10,091 bases of DNA from Butyrivibrio sp. (GCA_024688095.1 JAILEJ010000059.1:1-10091); one strand, 5' to 3'; shown: positions 1 to 6,682, counted from the stretch's first letter. The notes: generated by a model from the letters alone, not told the origin. Program-made: numbers and translations.

Positions 1-1145
1 CTTCTTGAGGCTGCAATTGTGGCATCCATAAAGGCGGTTACAGCATATGAAAATCCCATTATGGTAAGTCTGTACATTCCTTCCTTTATAACAGCATTAT
101 CATGCGTAAACAGGGATAAAAACTGTTTTGAAAATACAACCAGTCCAACGCCTAGTATCAGTCCTGTTAAAAAGGAATATAACAGGCAGACCAGATAGCT
201 TTTTAATGCCCGCCTTTTTTGCTGTGCTCCCATGTTCTGACTCATGAAGCTTGTACAGGCAGCATAGAATGCAGCCATGGCATCGTAAACAAGTGCATCA
301 GCGTTTGTTGCGGCAGAGTTTCCTTCTACAACAACAGGAGAGAAGGAGTTTACACCTGCCTGAATAAAAAGATTGGCAAACTGGAATATTGCATTTTGTA
401 TTGCTGTAGGGATTCCAAGAGACAGGAATTTTTTTGTTATTTCGATATCTAATTTTATTTCTGAAAACTGTAGTTTAAAATCACTTTTTTCCTTTAGAAG
501 GGTTACGATAATAAGAATTGCAGAAATGTACTGTGATATTACACTTGCAATTGCAACACCATCTACGCTCATTTTAAATACACATACAAGAAGGAGATTA
601 AGGATTACATTTATTACACCTGAAATTGTCAGGTATTTTAAAGGCCTTTTTGTATCTCCGGAAGCGCTAAGTACAGAATTTCCAAAGTTATATATTGCAA
701 GAGCAGGCATTCCCAGAAAATATATGTGCATATAAAGAACAGCGCCATCTATAAGGGTTTCTTTCGTATTTAATATAGAAAGAATTGGCCTGCTGAAAAT
801 AAGACCTGTAAATAATATGAGAATTCCAGCTGACAGGCATAAAATAAAACTTGTGTGAACTGTCTTTTTTATCATAGTGCGATTATCTGCACCTATATAA
901 AATGCTGTAAGTACATTGGCTGCAGTTGAAAAGCCCATAAGTACTGATGTGAAAAGTGCTACAAGGGTAACTGTTGAACCGACACTTCCAAGCGCTTCAG
1001 GCCCGGAAAAAGTTCCTACGACAGAAATATCCGCCATGTTGAATAGTACCTGTAAAAGATTTGACAACATGAGCGGAATACTGAATCGAATAATATTATT
1101 CCATAATGAACCCTCTGTGAGGGATATGCTATTTTCTTTTTTCAT
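1..1145 (-). CDS. MATE-family multidrug/sodium exporter, C-terminus missing
   Basis: Reading minus from the ATG at 1145, the frame is open for 381 codons to the window edge. The product is a very hydrophobic polytopic membrane protein. Its N-terminus (GSLWNNIIRFSIPLMLSNL, then FNMADISVVG) is the classic start of the MatE domain, and the second half repeats the pattern (KKFLSLGIPTAIQNAIFQF), as expected for the two-lobed 12-helix MATE fold. MATE proteins export cationic drugs or metabolites in exchange for Na+ or H+; the substrate cannot be read from sequence. Family members run about 440-460 residues, so roughly 60-80 C-terminal residues lie off the left edge. The start is the only one that keeps the whole conserved N-terminus; the purine-rich stretch before it (AGAAAAGAAG) is a weak ribosome site. 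The gene is divergent from the flavodoxin gene. Family assignment is firm; drug efflux as its real role is unproven. Confidence 0.9.
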   Translation of the reverse strand, partial: MKKENSISLTEGSLWNNIIRFSIPLMLSNLLQVLFNMADISVVGTFSGPEALGSVGSTVTLVALFTSVLMGFSTAANVLTAFYIGADNRTMIKKTVHTSFILCLSAGILILFTGLIFSRPILSILNTKETLIDGAVLYMHIYFLGMPALAIYNFGNSVLSASGDTKRPLKYLTISGVINVILNLLLVCVFKMSVDGVAIASVISQYISAILIIVTLLKEKSDFKLQFSEIKLDIEITKKFLSLGIPTAIQNAIFQFANLFIQAGVNSFSPVVVEGNSAATNADALVYDAMAAFYAACTSFMSQNMGAQQKRRALKSYLVCLLYSFLTGLILGVGLVVFSKQFLSLFTHDNAVIKEGMYRLTIMGFSYAVTAFMDATIAASR

Positions 1146-1182
1146 AATAAATAAAACTTCTTTTCTAATAGTGCTAGATGAA

Positions 1183-1211
1183 ATAATACTCCTTAGATTT
1201 GAATTATTCAA
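1183..1211 (-). promoter_or_regulatory. Probable sigma-A promoter of the MATE gene
   Basis: On minus, TTGAAT (1211-1206) and TATTAT (1188-1183) are separated by exactly 17 bases, matching 4/6 and 5/6 of the sigma-A consensus. They lie about 40 bases upstream of the MATE start codon. The -35 element is one arm of a perfect 13-base palindrome, TTGAATTATTCAA (1199-1211), which could serve as an operator. The promoter call is moderate; the operator idea is inference. Confidence 0.5.
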
Positions 1212-1281
1212 GATAAATGTTTTTATATATGTTAAAATGGTTTTTGTGATTTATTAAATGATAAAGGAAAGGGGAACTTGA

Positions 1282-1785
1282 ATGAAACTTGCAGTTATTT
1301 ATGATTCAAAAACAGGAAACACAAAAATGGCAGCAGAATGGATTACAGAAGGAATGGGAGAGGTAGCTGATGTCGAGGCTAAAGCTTTTTTCATAGATAG
1401 TGTAGATGAAGACTTTGTAAAGGAGTCAAAAGGCGTTGTTGTTGGTTCTCCTTCATATGCAGCACTTATGACACCGGACATTCATTCCTGGATGATGAAT
1501 AATGGTGGTAAACTTGGCTTTGGCGGAAAGCTCGGTGGTGCATTTGCTACTGAACAGTACACACATGGAGGCGGAGATGTTGTTATCCAGTCAATTCTTA
1601 CAATGGAAATGGTAAACGGTATGTTATGCTATTCGGGTGGCGGTTCATGTGGAAGTCCATGTATTCACCTTGGACCTGTTGCTGTAAACAGTAATCTTGA
1701 AAAGCACAACGATATGGAAAAATATAAAGAGAATTTCAAAATATTTGGAAAACGTTTTGCCGCAAAAGCAGTTGAGGTAATGTAA
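1282..1785 (+). CDS. Flavodoxin-like FMN protein
   Basis: A 167-residue protein with the flavodoxin fold. The N-terminal strand runs into the FMN phosphate-binding loop S9-K-T-G-N-T14 (MKLAVIYDSKTGNTKMAA), and VVVGSPSYAALMTPDIHSWM at about 52-71 matches the flavin-ring loop of the WrbA/flavodoxin group. It is expected to be a soluble cytoplasmic electron carrier or small NAD(P)H-dependent quinone/flavin reductase; the sequence does not decide between these. Near the C-terminus there are three cysteines (116, 123, 127) in a Gly/Ser-rich loop, which short-chain flavodoxins do not normally need. A strong Shine-Dalgarno (AGGAAAGGGG, about 1265-1274) precedes the ATG at good spacing and fixes the start. 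The Sel1-like gene begins two bases after its stop codon, so the two are almost certainly cotranscribed. No convincing promoter was found, apart from TAAAAT at 1233-1238 as a possible -10. Confidence 0.9.
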   Translation: MKLAVIYDSKTGNTKMAAEWITEGMGEVADVEAKAFFIDSVDEDFVKESKGVVVGSPSYAALMTPDIHSWMMNNGGKLGFGGKLGGAFATEQYTHGGGDVVIQSILTMEMVNGMLCYSGGGSCGSPCIHLGPVAVNSNLEKHNDMEKYKENFKIFGKRFAAKAVEVM

Positions 1786-1786
1786 T

Positions 1787-1990
1787 ATGCTATCAGATAA
1801 TGAAGAATTTTTAAAGCTTGTTGACCTTGCTGCAAAGGGTAATATTGATGCAGCAGAAAAGCTTGGAGAAGGATATTTTACAGGAGCTTTTGATGGCAAG
1901 AAGAATTTTGAAAAGGCAAAAAAATGGCTTAAATATGCAGCAAAACATGGAAGTATAAGAGCAGAGGCTGTTTTGGAACAGATGGAATAA
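1787..1990 (+). CDS. Small Sel1-like (TPR-type) repeat protein
   Basis: A 67-residue protein. Residues about 22-62 fit a single Sel1-like repeat: alternating helices with the pattern A..LGEGYF.GAFDGKKNFEKAKKWLKYAAKHGSIRA, including the paired LG/GY positions, the KA..W and the AA..G signature. Sel1 repeats are helical solenoids used in protein-protein contacts; one repeat plus caps makes this a mini-adaptor. It has no signal peptide and no membrane segment, so it should be cytoplasmic. The ATG lies just after the flavodoxin stop codon, and its likely Shine-Dalgarno (GAGGT, 1773-1777) sits inside the end of the flavodoxin gene, which points to translational coupling. A partnership with the flavodoxin is inference from this layout. 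The gene is followed directly by the convergent terminator. Confidence 0.75.
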   Translation: MLSDNEEFLKLVDLAAKGNIDAAEKLGEGYFTGAFDGKKNFEKAKKWLKYAAKHGSIRAEAVLEQME

Positions 1991-2026
1991 TAGGAAAAAC
2001 GGTTTTTTAATAATTTCTGACAACAA

Positions 2027-2084
2027 AAAAGCATGTACAGGATTATAAATTTCTAATCAGAAATATAATCATGCACATGCTTTT
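2027..2084. terminator. Bidirectional terminator between convergent genes
   Basis: An imperfect hairpin: AAAAGCATGT (2027-2036) pairs with ACATGCTTTT (2075-2084), GATTAT with ATAATC, and ATTTCT (2049-2054) with AGAAAT (2059-2064), closing on a four-base loop. There is a 4x4 internal loop and a two-base bulge. A-rich sequence on the left and T-rich sequence on the right let it act for both the flavodoxin/Sel1 unit and the phosphofructokinase gene, whose stop codon is at 2100-2102. Confidence 0.75.
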
Positions 2085-2099
2085 AATTATTTTAATATA

Positions 2100-3359
2100 T
2101 TATTTTTTGTATTCGTCCTTGTAACCTTTTGAATTCATTGTAAGGTGTCGTGGAAGACCTTCAACCATCATTGGTGAGTAGTCGCCCTGAATGAGAGGCT
2201 TTACATAACTAATGAATTCATCTGTTACATAGTTGCCTTCTTTATTGATCCATTCTCTTGGAACAAGTTTTTCACCATTTGCAATACGATGAACGTCATA
2301 AACACCTGTTGAACTCTGATAAGGATCATCTGATAATCTGTCGATAACAACCATTACACCTGATGTACCTTCATCAGCGGCCTTTACAGCAGCACCACCT
2401 ACCATGAAAGCTTCATTTATATCGATACGGCTTGCAAGGTGAGAAGCGGCTCTTTGGAGTGTTGAGAATTCAACAGCTCTTGTTTTGCAGCCGAGCTTTT
2501 CATGAATATGATTTGCAAGGTATGAAGCAGTACCAGTCATCTGTATATGACCAAAAGCATCAGCAGTTTCTGAACCAGCTGAGAACTGGCAGATATATGT
2601 GCCTTCAGCATTCTTTATACCTTCTGAAACGGCTGCAACAACAACATCTTTTTTCTTAAGAAGCTTTTCAACAGCGTCTGTAAATTTATCAACGTCAAAT
2701 GATACTTCTGGAAGATAAATGAGATCAGGGCCATCACAATCTTCACCCTTTGAAAGAGCAGTAGCACCTGTAAGCCAACCGGCATTTCGTCCCATTACTT
2801 CGATGATAGTAACATTTTTCTTCTGATATGAGAATCCAAGACAGTCACGAATAACTTCCTTGGTAGAAGTACCAATATATTTAGCAGCACTTCCATATCC
2901 AGGAGTGTGATCTGTAAGTGCCAGATCGTTATCAATTGTTTTTGGACAACCTATGAAGCGCTGCTTAGCACCTGTTAAAATAGCATAATCAGCAAGCTTT
3001 TTGATTGTGTCCATAGAATCATTTCCACCGATATAAATGAATACTTCTATATCCATTTTATCAAGTAAAGCAAAGATTTTTTCATAGATAGTTTTGTCTT
3101 CGTGAATTGCAGGAAGCTTGTATCTGCAAGTTCCAAGAAATGCAGATGGAGTCCTCTTAAGAAGCTCTAGATCCAATTCGTTTTTGATGTAGTCAGATAA
3201 ATCTACATACTGCTCGTCGAGGAAGCCCTGTATACCATAACGCATACCATATACCTTGCTAAAACCTCTATCCATTGCTGTTTTGAATACTCCGGCCAAA
3301 CTTGAATTGATGACAGCAGTGGGCCCACCTGACTGTCCTACGAGAACATTACCCTTCAT
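2100..3359 (-). CDS. pfp: 6-phosphofructokinase, predicted pyrophosphate-dependent
   Basis: A 419-residue phosphofructokinase of the PfkA/PFP superfamily, a cytoplasmic enzyme that phosphorylates fructose 6-phosphate to fructose 1,6-bisphosphate. Visible motifs are the N-terminal GQSGGPTAVINSS (8-20), GGNDS (111-115), PKTIDND (139-145, with catalytic Asp143), TPGYGSAAKYI (152-162) and MGRNAGWLTG (189-198). Two positions that discriminate the phosphoryl donor point to PPi: Asp114 replaces the glycine of the ATP-type GGDGS, and Lys140 replaces the glycine of the ATP-type PGTIDND. PPi-dependent enzymes are reversible and save ATP in glycolysis, which is common in anaerobes. The length suits this bacterial group (longer than the 320-residue E. 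coli PfkA). The start follows a strong GGGGG Shine-Dalgarno (3369-3373) that can be masked by a hairpin. The gene stands alone, divergent from topA. Family is certain; PPi use is a strong motif-based prediction. Confidence 0.93.
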   Translation of the reverse strand: MKGNVLVGQSGGPTAVINSSLAGVFKTAMDRGFSKVYGMRYGIQGFLDEQYVDLSDYIKNELDLELLKRTPSAFLGTCRYKLPAIHEDKTIYEKIFALLDKMDIEVFIYIGGNDSMDTIKKLADYAILTGAKQRFIGCPKTIDNDLALTDHTPGYGSAAKYIGTSTKEVIRDCLGFSYQKKNVTIIEVMGRNAGWLTGATALSKGEDCDGPDLIYLPEVSFDVDKFTDAVEKLLKKKDVVVAAVSEGIKNAEGTYICQFSAGSETADAFGHIQMTGTASYLANHIHEKLGCKTRAVEFSTLQRAASHLASRIDINEAFMVGGAAVKAADEGTSGVMVVIDRLSDDPYQSSTGVYDVHRIANGEKLVPREWINKEGNYVTDEFISYVKPLIQGDYSPMMVEGLPRHLTMNSKGYKDEYKK

Positions 3360-3363
3360 AAAG

Positions 3364-3414
3364 AAGTTCCCCCTTTCGGTTATGTTGTGTAGAATAAGAA
3401 AATACTGGGAACTT
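3364..3414 (-). promoter_or_regulatory. Leader hairpin that can mask the pfp ribosome site
   Basis: A perfect 8-base inverted repeat: AAGTTCCC at 3364-3371 and GGGAACTT at 3407-3414. In the mRNA (minus strand) the downstream arm GGGAACTT includes part of the GGGGG Shine-Dalgarno and ends four bases before the ATG, so the folded form would hide the ribosome site. The loop is 35 bases. Pairing is seen directly; regulation is inference. Confidence 0.4.
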
Positions 3415-3432
3415 GTCCAAAATAATTATGTG

Positions 3433-3447
3433 AATTTTCTGAACAAT
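3433..3447. promoter_or_regulatory. Candidate CodY box in the pfp leader
   Basis: AATTTTCTGAACAAT matches the CodY consensus AATTTTCWGAAAATT at 13 of 15 positions. It lies about 17-31 bases downstream of the transcription start expected from the extended -10 at 3471-3479, a position where bound CodY would block the polymerase. It is about 65 bases upstream of the topA -35, so topA control is less likely. Confidence 0.5.
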
Positions 3448-3470
3448 TCCTAAAAATATACGATAAAACA

Positions 3471-3479
3471 ATTATATCA
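3471..3479 (-). promoter_or_regulatory. Extended -10 promoter of pfp
   Basis: On minus, TGATATAAT (3479-3471) is a perfect TATAAT with the TGn extension. The -35 region (TTTTAA at the right spacing) is poor, as extended -10 promoters tolerate. A start near 3464 gives a 5' leader of about 105 bases, which contains the CodY-like box and the masking hairpin. Confidence 0.55.
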
Positions 3480-3513
3480 TACATACGTCAGATTTAAAAA
3501 AAATTTTTATTTC

Positions 3514-3542
3514 TTGCTAAAATAAATATTTTAGTGTATATT
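3514..3542 (+). promoter_or_regulatory. Sigma-A promoter of topA
   Basis: TTGCTA (3514-3519) and TATATT (3537-3542) with a 17-base spacer match the sigma-A consensus at 4/6 and 5/6. Long A and T tracts flank it (AGATTTAAAAAAA occurs at 3490-3502 and again at 3555-3567), suggesting curved DNA. The predicted leader is about 40 bases. Confidence 0.6.
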
Positions 3543-3590
3543 CTGAATTTGATAAGATTTAAAAAAAGATTTTTTTAAGAGGAATAATTA

Positions 3591-5687
3591 ATGGCAGTAA
3601 AAAAGAATTTGCTAATAGTTGAGTCTCCAACTAAGGTAAAAACAATAAAGAAATTCCTGGGTGATAATTATGAGATTGCAGCCAGTAACGGGCATGTAAG
3701 AGACCTTCCAAAGAGCACGATGGGGGTTGATATTGAGAATGATTATGAGCCTAAATATATAACGATAAGAGGAAAAGGTGAACTTCTTGCTGCACTTAGA
3801 AGGCAGGTTAAGAAGGCAGATCACATATATCTCGCAACTGACCCTGACCGTGAAGGTGAAGCTATTTCATGGCATCTTATTACAGCTTTGAATCTTGATA
3901 AGCTTGATAAAAAAGTTTCCAGAATTACGTTTAACGAGATTACTAAAAATGCTGTAAAGGAGTCTCTTAAGAATCCTCGCGAAATAGATATGAATCTTGT
4001 GGATGCACAACAGGCAAGACGTGTTCTTGACAGAATTGTTGGTTACAGTATTTCACCTCTTTTATGGGAGAAGATAAAGAGAGGTCTTAGTGCTGGTCGT
4101 GTTCAGTCGGTTGCACTAAAGATCATCTGTGACAGGGAAGCCGAGATTGATGCATTTATTCCTGAGGAATACTGGTCACTTGATGCCATTTTAAAAGTAA
4201 AGGGCGAAAAGAAAAAGCTTGTTGCACATTATTATGGAACAAAGAAGGGCAAAGTCGAGCTTAAGAGTAAGGAAGATGTAGAAAAGATACTTAAGGATAT
4301 CGAAAAAGAACAATTTGAGATATCTGAAATAAAGAAGGGCGAGAGAACAAAGAAGGCTCCACTTCCTTTTACAACATCAACACTTCAGCAGGAGGCATCA
4401 AGAAAACTTAATTTTTCAACTCAGAAGACAATGCGTACAGCACAGCAGTTATATGAAGGTATTGAGCTTGGACGTAAGGGCGGTGTAGGTCTTATTTCCT
4501 ACCTTCGTACAGATTCGACACGTATATCTGATGAAGCACAGGCTATGGCTGCTGATTATATAACAAATGCCTTTGGTAAGGATTATCTTGCAACTTCTGT
4601 AACAGCCAAAAAAGAAGGTGCTAATATTCAGGATGCGCATGAAGCAATAAGACCAACTGATGTAAATAATACGCCAACTGTTGTTAAAGAATATCTTTCA
4701 AGAGATCAGTTCAGACTTTATCAGCTTATCTGGAACAGATTTGTTGCGAGTCAGATGGCAGCAGCTAAATATGAAACAACATCAGTAAAGATAGATGCCG
4801 GCGAACATAGATTTACAGTATCTGCTTCAAAGCCTGTATTCCTTGGATTTATGAATGTATATCAGCTTGATAACGACGAGGAAGAAGAGAAGAACACACT
4901 TTCAAAGGGACTTGATGAAAAGTCAGTTCTTTCACTTGATGATACAGATCCAAAGCAACATTTTACACAGCCACCAGCTCATTATACAGAAGCATCTCTG
5001 GTACATGATCTTGAGACTCTTGGAATTGGAAGACCAAGTACATATGCTCCAACCATTACAACTATAATGGCAAGAAGATATATAACCAAGGAAAATAAAA
5101 ATCTTTATGTAACAGAGCTTGGTTCAGCAGTTAATAAGATGATGAACGATGCATTTCCACAGATTGTTGATGTAAACTTTACATCAAATATGGAACTTCT
5201 TCTTGATGGAATTGCTGATGGAAGTATTAAGTGGAAGACTGTTATTGAAAATTTCTATCCTGATTTCAATGATACGCTTGAAAAAGCGCAGGAAGAGATG
5301 GAGAAGGTTGATATTGCTGATGAAGTTTCTGATGTAATTTGTGAAAATTGCGGAAGAAATATGGTTATTAAGTATGGACCACATGGAAAATTCCTTGCAT
5401 GTCCAGGATTTCCTGATTGCAGAAATACAAAGCCGTATCTTGAGAAAATAGGTGTTCCTTGTCCTGTCTGTGGTAAAGAGGTTGTTTTAAGACGTACCAA
5501 GAAAGGCAGAATATATTACGGATGCGAAAATAATCCGGAATGTGATTTTATGGTATGGCAGAAGCCATCTAAGATTCCATGTCCAAAGTGCGGAGGAGTA
5601 ATGCTGATAAAGAGCAACAAACTTGTTTGCAATAATCCTGAATGCGGACATGTAATGGATAAGCCTAAGGAAGATAAACAGGATTGA
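3591..5687 (+). CDS. topA: DNA topoisomerase I (type IA)
   Basis: A 698-residue topoisomerase I, which relaxes negative supercoils by single-strand passage. The N-terminal TOPRIM domain shows LLIVESPTKVKTIKKFLG (7-24, with Glu11) and the Mg2+-binding D84-x-D86-x-E88 in TDPDREGEAISWH. The nucleophilic tyrosine is Tyr304 in GLISYLRTDSTRIS, followed by Arg306. Other conserved family blocks include GLSAGRVQSVALKI (165-178), DAHEAIRPT and GIGRPSTYA. The C-terminus carries three four-cysteine zinc ribbons starting near residues 584, 624 and 664, as in most Firmicute and enteric TopA. No key residue is missing and the length is normal. Shine-Dalgarno AAGAGGA (3577-3583) precedes the ATG. The gene has its own promoter and terminator, so it looks monocistronic. 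It sits upstream of codY, as in other Firmicutes. Confidence 0.98.
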   Translation: MAVKKNLLIVESPTKVKTIKKFLGDNYEIAASNGHVRDLPKSTMGVDIENDYEPKYITIRGKGELLAALRRQVKKADHIYLATDPDREGEAISWHLITALNLDKLDKKVSRITFNEITKNAVKESLKNPREIDMNLVDAQQARRVLDRIVGYSISPLLWEKIKRGLSAGRVQSVALKIICDREAEIDAFIPEEYWSLDAILKVKGEKKKLVAHYYGTKKGKVELKSKEDVEKILKDIEKEQFEISEIKKGERTKKAPLPFTTSTLQQEASRKLNFSTQKTMRTAQQLYEGIELGRKGGVGLISYLRTDSTRISDEAQAMAADYITNAFGKDYLATSVTAKKEGANIQDAHEAIRPTDVNNTPTVVKEYLSRDQFRLYQLIWNRFVASQMAAAKYETTSVKIDAGEHRFTVSASKPVFLGFMNVYQLDNDEEEEKNTLSKGLDEKSVLSLDDTDPKQHFTQPPAHYTEASLVHDLETLGIGRPSTYAPTITTIMARRYITKENKNLYVTELGSAVNKMMNDAFPQIVDVNFTSNMELLLDGIADGSIKWKTVIENFYPDFNDTLEKAQEEMEKVDIADEVSDVICENCGRNMVIKYGPHGKFLACPGFPDCRNTKPYLEKIGVPCPVCGKEVVLRRTKKGRIYYGCENNPECDFMVWQKPSKIPCPKCGGVMLIKSNKLVCNNPECGHVMDKPKEDKQD

Positions 5688-5709
5688 TTTTATAAGATTT
5701 GATTTGAAG

Positions 5710-5742
5710 ACATCTGGGTAATTGATACCCAGGTGTTTTTTT
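5710..5742 (+). terminator. Rho-independent terminator of topA
   Basis: ACATCTGGGTA (5710-5720) pairs with TACCCAGGTGT (5726-5736) with one G-T wobble, around the loop ATTGA. The T-tract runs from the end of the stem to 5742. It lies about 22 bases past the topA stop codon. Confidence 0.9.
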
Positions 5743-5761
5743 ATTATTTTTAAAATATCTG

Positions 5762-5776
5762 AATTTTCGGAAAATT
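5762..5776. promoter_or_regulatory. CodY box upstream of codY
   Basis: AATTTTCGGAAAATT has perfect seven-base arms and matches the CodY consensus AATTTTCWGAAAATT at 14 of 15 positions (only the central W is G). A second left half-site, AATTTTCA, follows at 5783-5790, 21 bases on, about two helical turns. The site is upstream of the likely codY promoter and implies feedback control. Confidence 0.7.
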
Positions 5777-5811
5777 TAACATAATTTTCATATTTTGACA
5801 CTTAATTTAAA

Positions 5812-5840
5812 TTGAAGCACTATTATTTTTGTGATAATAT
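5812..5840 (+). promoter_or_regulatory. Likely promoter of codY
   Basis: TGTGATAAT (5830-5838) is an extended -10 with GATAAT matching 5/6 of TATAAT. TTGAAG (5812-5817) is the nearest -35, at a short 15-base spacing, or at 17 bases if TAATAT (5835-5840) is the -10. The exact element is uncertain, but all options give a leader of about 35-40 bases. Confidence 0.5.
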
Positions 5841-5881
5841 AACAATAGTGTAAAAAAGTTAACGGATTCAAAGGAGACATT

Positions 5882-6667
5882 ATGAGTAGTGTACAGCTTC
5901 TGGATAAGACCAGAAAAATAGGGAAACTTCTTCATAACAGTAATTCTGGAAAGGTTGTTTTTAACGATATTTGTAAAGTTTTATGCGATATTTTGGCATC
6001 AAATATGCTTGTTATAAGCCGCAAAGGTAAGGTGCTTGGTGTTGGTGAAACAGGAGATGTAGAGTCACTTAGTGATATGCTTGTAGATCAGGTCGGAGGA
6101 TTCATTGATCCGATGCTCAATGAAAGACTTCTGACAATTCTTTCTACCAAGGAAAATGTAAATCTTGCTACACTTGGATTTGAAAATATTGATACTTCAA
6201 AGTATCAGGCCATAATTACACCAATAGAGATAGCAGGTGAGAGACTTGGAACACTTTTTATTTATAAGTGTAATATGCCATATGATATAGATGATATTAT
6301 TTTATGTGAATACGGAACTACGGTTGTAGGACTTGAAATGCTAAGGGCTGTTAACGAAGAAAGTGCTGAAGAAAACAGAAAGCTTCAGGTTGTTAAATCA
6401 GCCATAAGTACACTTTCATTTTCGGAGATGGAAGCTATTATTCATATATTTGATGAGCTTGGAGGAATGGAAGGCGTACTTGTAGCAAGTAAGATTGCTG
6501 ACAGAGTTGGAATAACAAGAAGTGTTATTGTTAATGCACTTAGAAAGTTTGAAAGTGCCGGTGTTATTGAGTCAAGGTCTTCAGGAATGAAGGGCACATA
6601 TATTAAGGTATTAAATGATGTAGTATTTGACGAGATAGAAAAATTAAAAGAGTCTCAAAATAAATAA
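5882..6667 (+). CDS. codY: GTP/branched-chain amino acid-sensing repressor CodY
   Basis: A 261-residue CodY, the usual length. Residues about 1-155 form the GAF-type sensor that binds branched-chain amino acids (MSSVQLLDKTRKIGKLLH at the start; AGERLGTLFIY at 118-128; the conserved EYGTTVVGLEMLR at 143-155). Residues about 196-245 form the winged helix-turn-helix, with the near-invariant core SKIADRVGITRSVIVNALRK (203-222) and ESAGVIESRSSGMKGTYIKV after it. With GTP and amino acids bound, CodY represses biosynthesis, transport and often motility genes; starvation relieves it. AAAGGAG ends six bases before the ATG and fixes the start. A near-perfect CodY box lies about 105 bases upstream, so autoregulation is likely. 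The gene has its own terminator and precedes flgB, as codY does in B. subtilis. I could not assign the isoleucine-contact residues one by one, because the sensor domain diverges from the Bacillus form. Confidence 0.97.
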   Translation: MSSVQLLDKTRKIGKLLHNSNSGKVVFNDICKVLCDILASNMLVISRKGKVLGVGETGDVESLSDMLVDQVGGFIDPMLNERLLTILSTKENVNLATLGFENIDTSKYQAIITPIEIAGERLGTLFIYKCNMPYDIDDIILCEYGTTVVGLEMLRAVNEESAEENRKLQVVKSAISTLSFSEMEAIIHIFDELGGMEGVLVASKIADRVGITRSVIVNALRKFESAGVIESRSSGMKGTYIKVLNDVVFDEIEKLKESQNK

Positions 6668-6682
6668 AGAATCATCCGATAT
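6655..6682 (+). promoter_or_regulatory. Sigma-D (sigma-28)-like promoter overlapping the codY 3' end
   Basis: TCCGATAT (6675-6682) matches the motility-sigma -10 GCCGATAT at 7/8. CAAA (6656-6659), preceded by T, sits exactly 15 bases upstream, close to the -35 TAAA. It faces the flagellar genes, but the strong codY terminator lies between. It could start a roughly 100-base RNA or supply flgB through read-through. This is a motif match only. Confidence 0.4.

Noticed and set aside
454..475. CodY-box-like TTATTTCTGAAAACTG
   Set aside because: Only 11 of 15 consensus positions match and it lies deep in the MATE coding sequence.
219..1257. Open frames on the plus strand across the left end
   Set aside because: They are antisense to the MATE exporter, whose minus-strand frame is open throughout and encodes conserved family motifs; the plus-strand products have no recognisable features.
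1645..2034. Minus-strand open frames over the flavodoxin/Sel1 region
   Set aside because: They lie antisense to two genes with clear domains and good ribosome sites, and one runs through the terminator hairpin.
5795..5800. Perfect TTGACA as the -35 of codY
   Set aside because: The nearest good -10 (TATTAT, 5821-5826) would need a 20-base spacer, too long for sigma-A; the extended -10 further downstream is preferred, although this is not settled.
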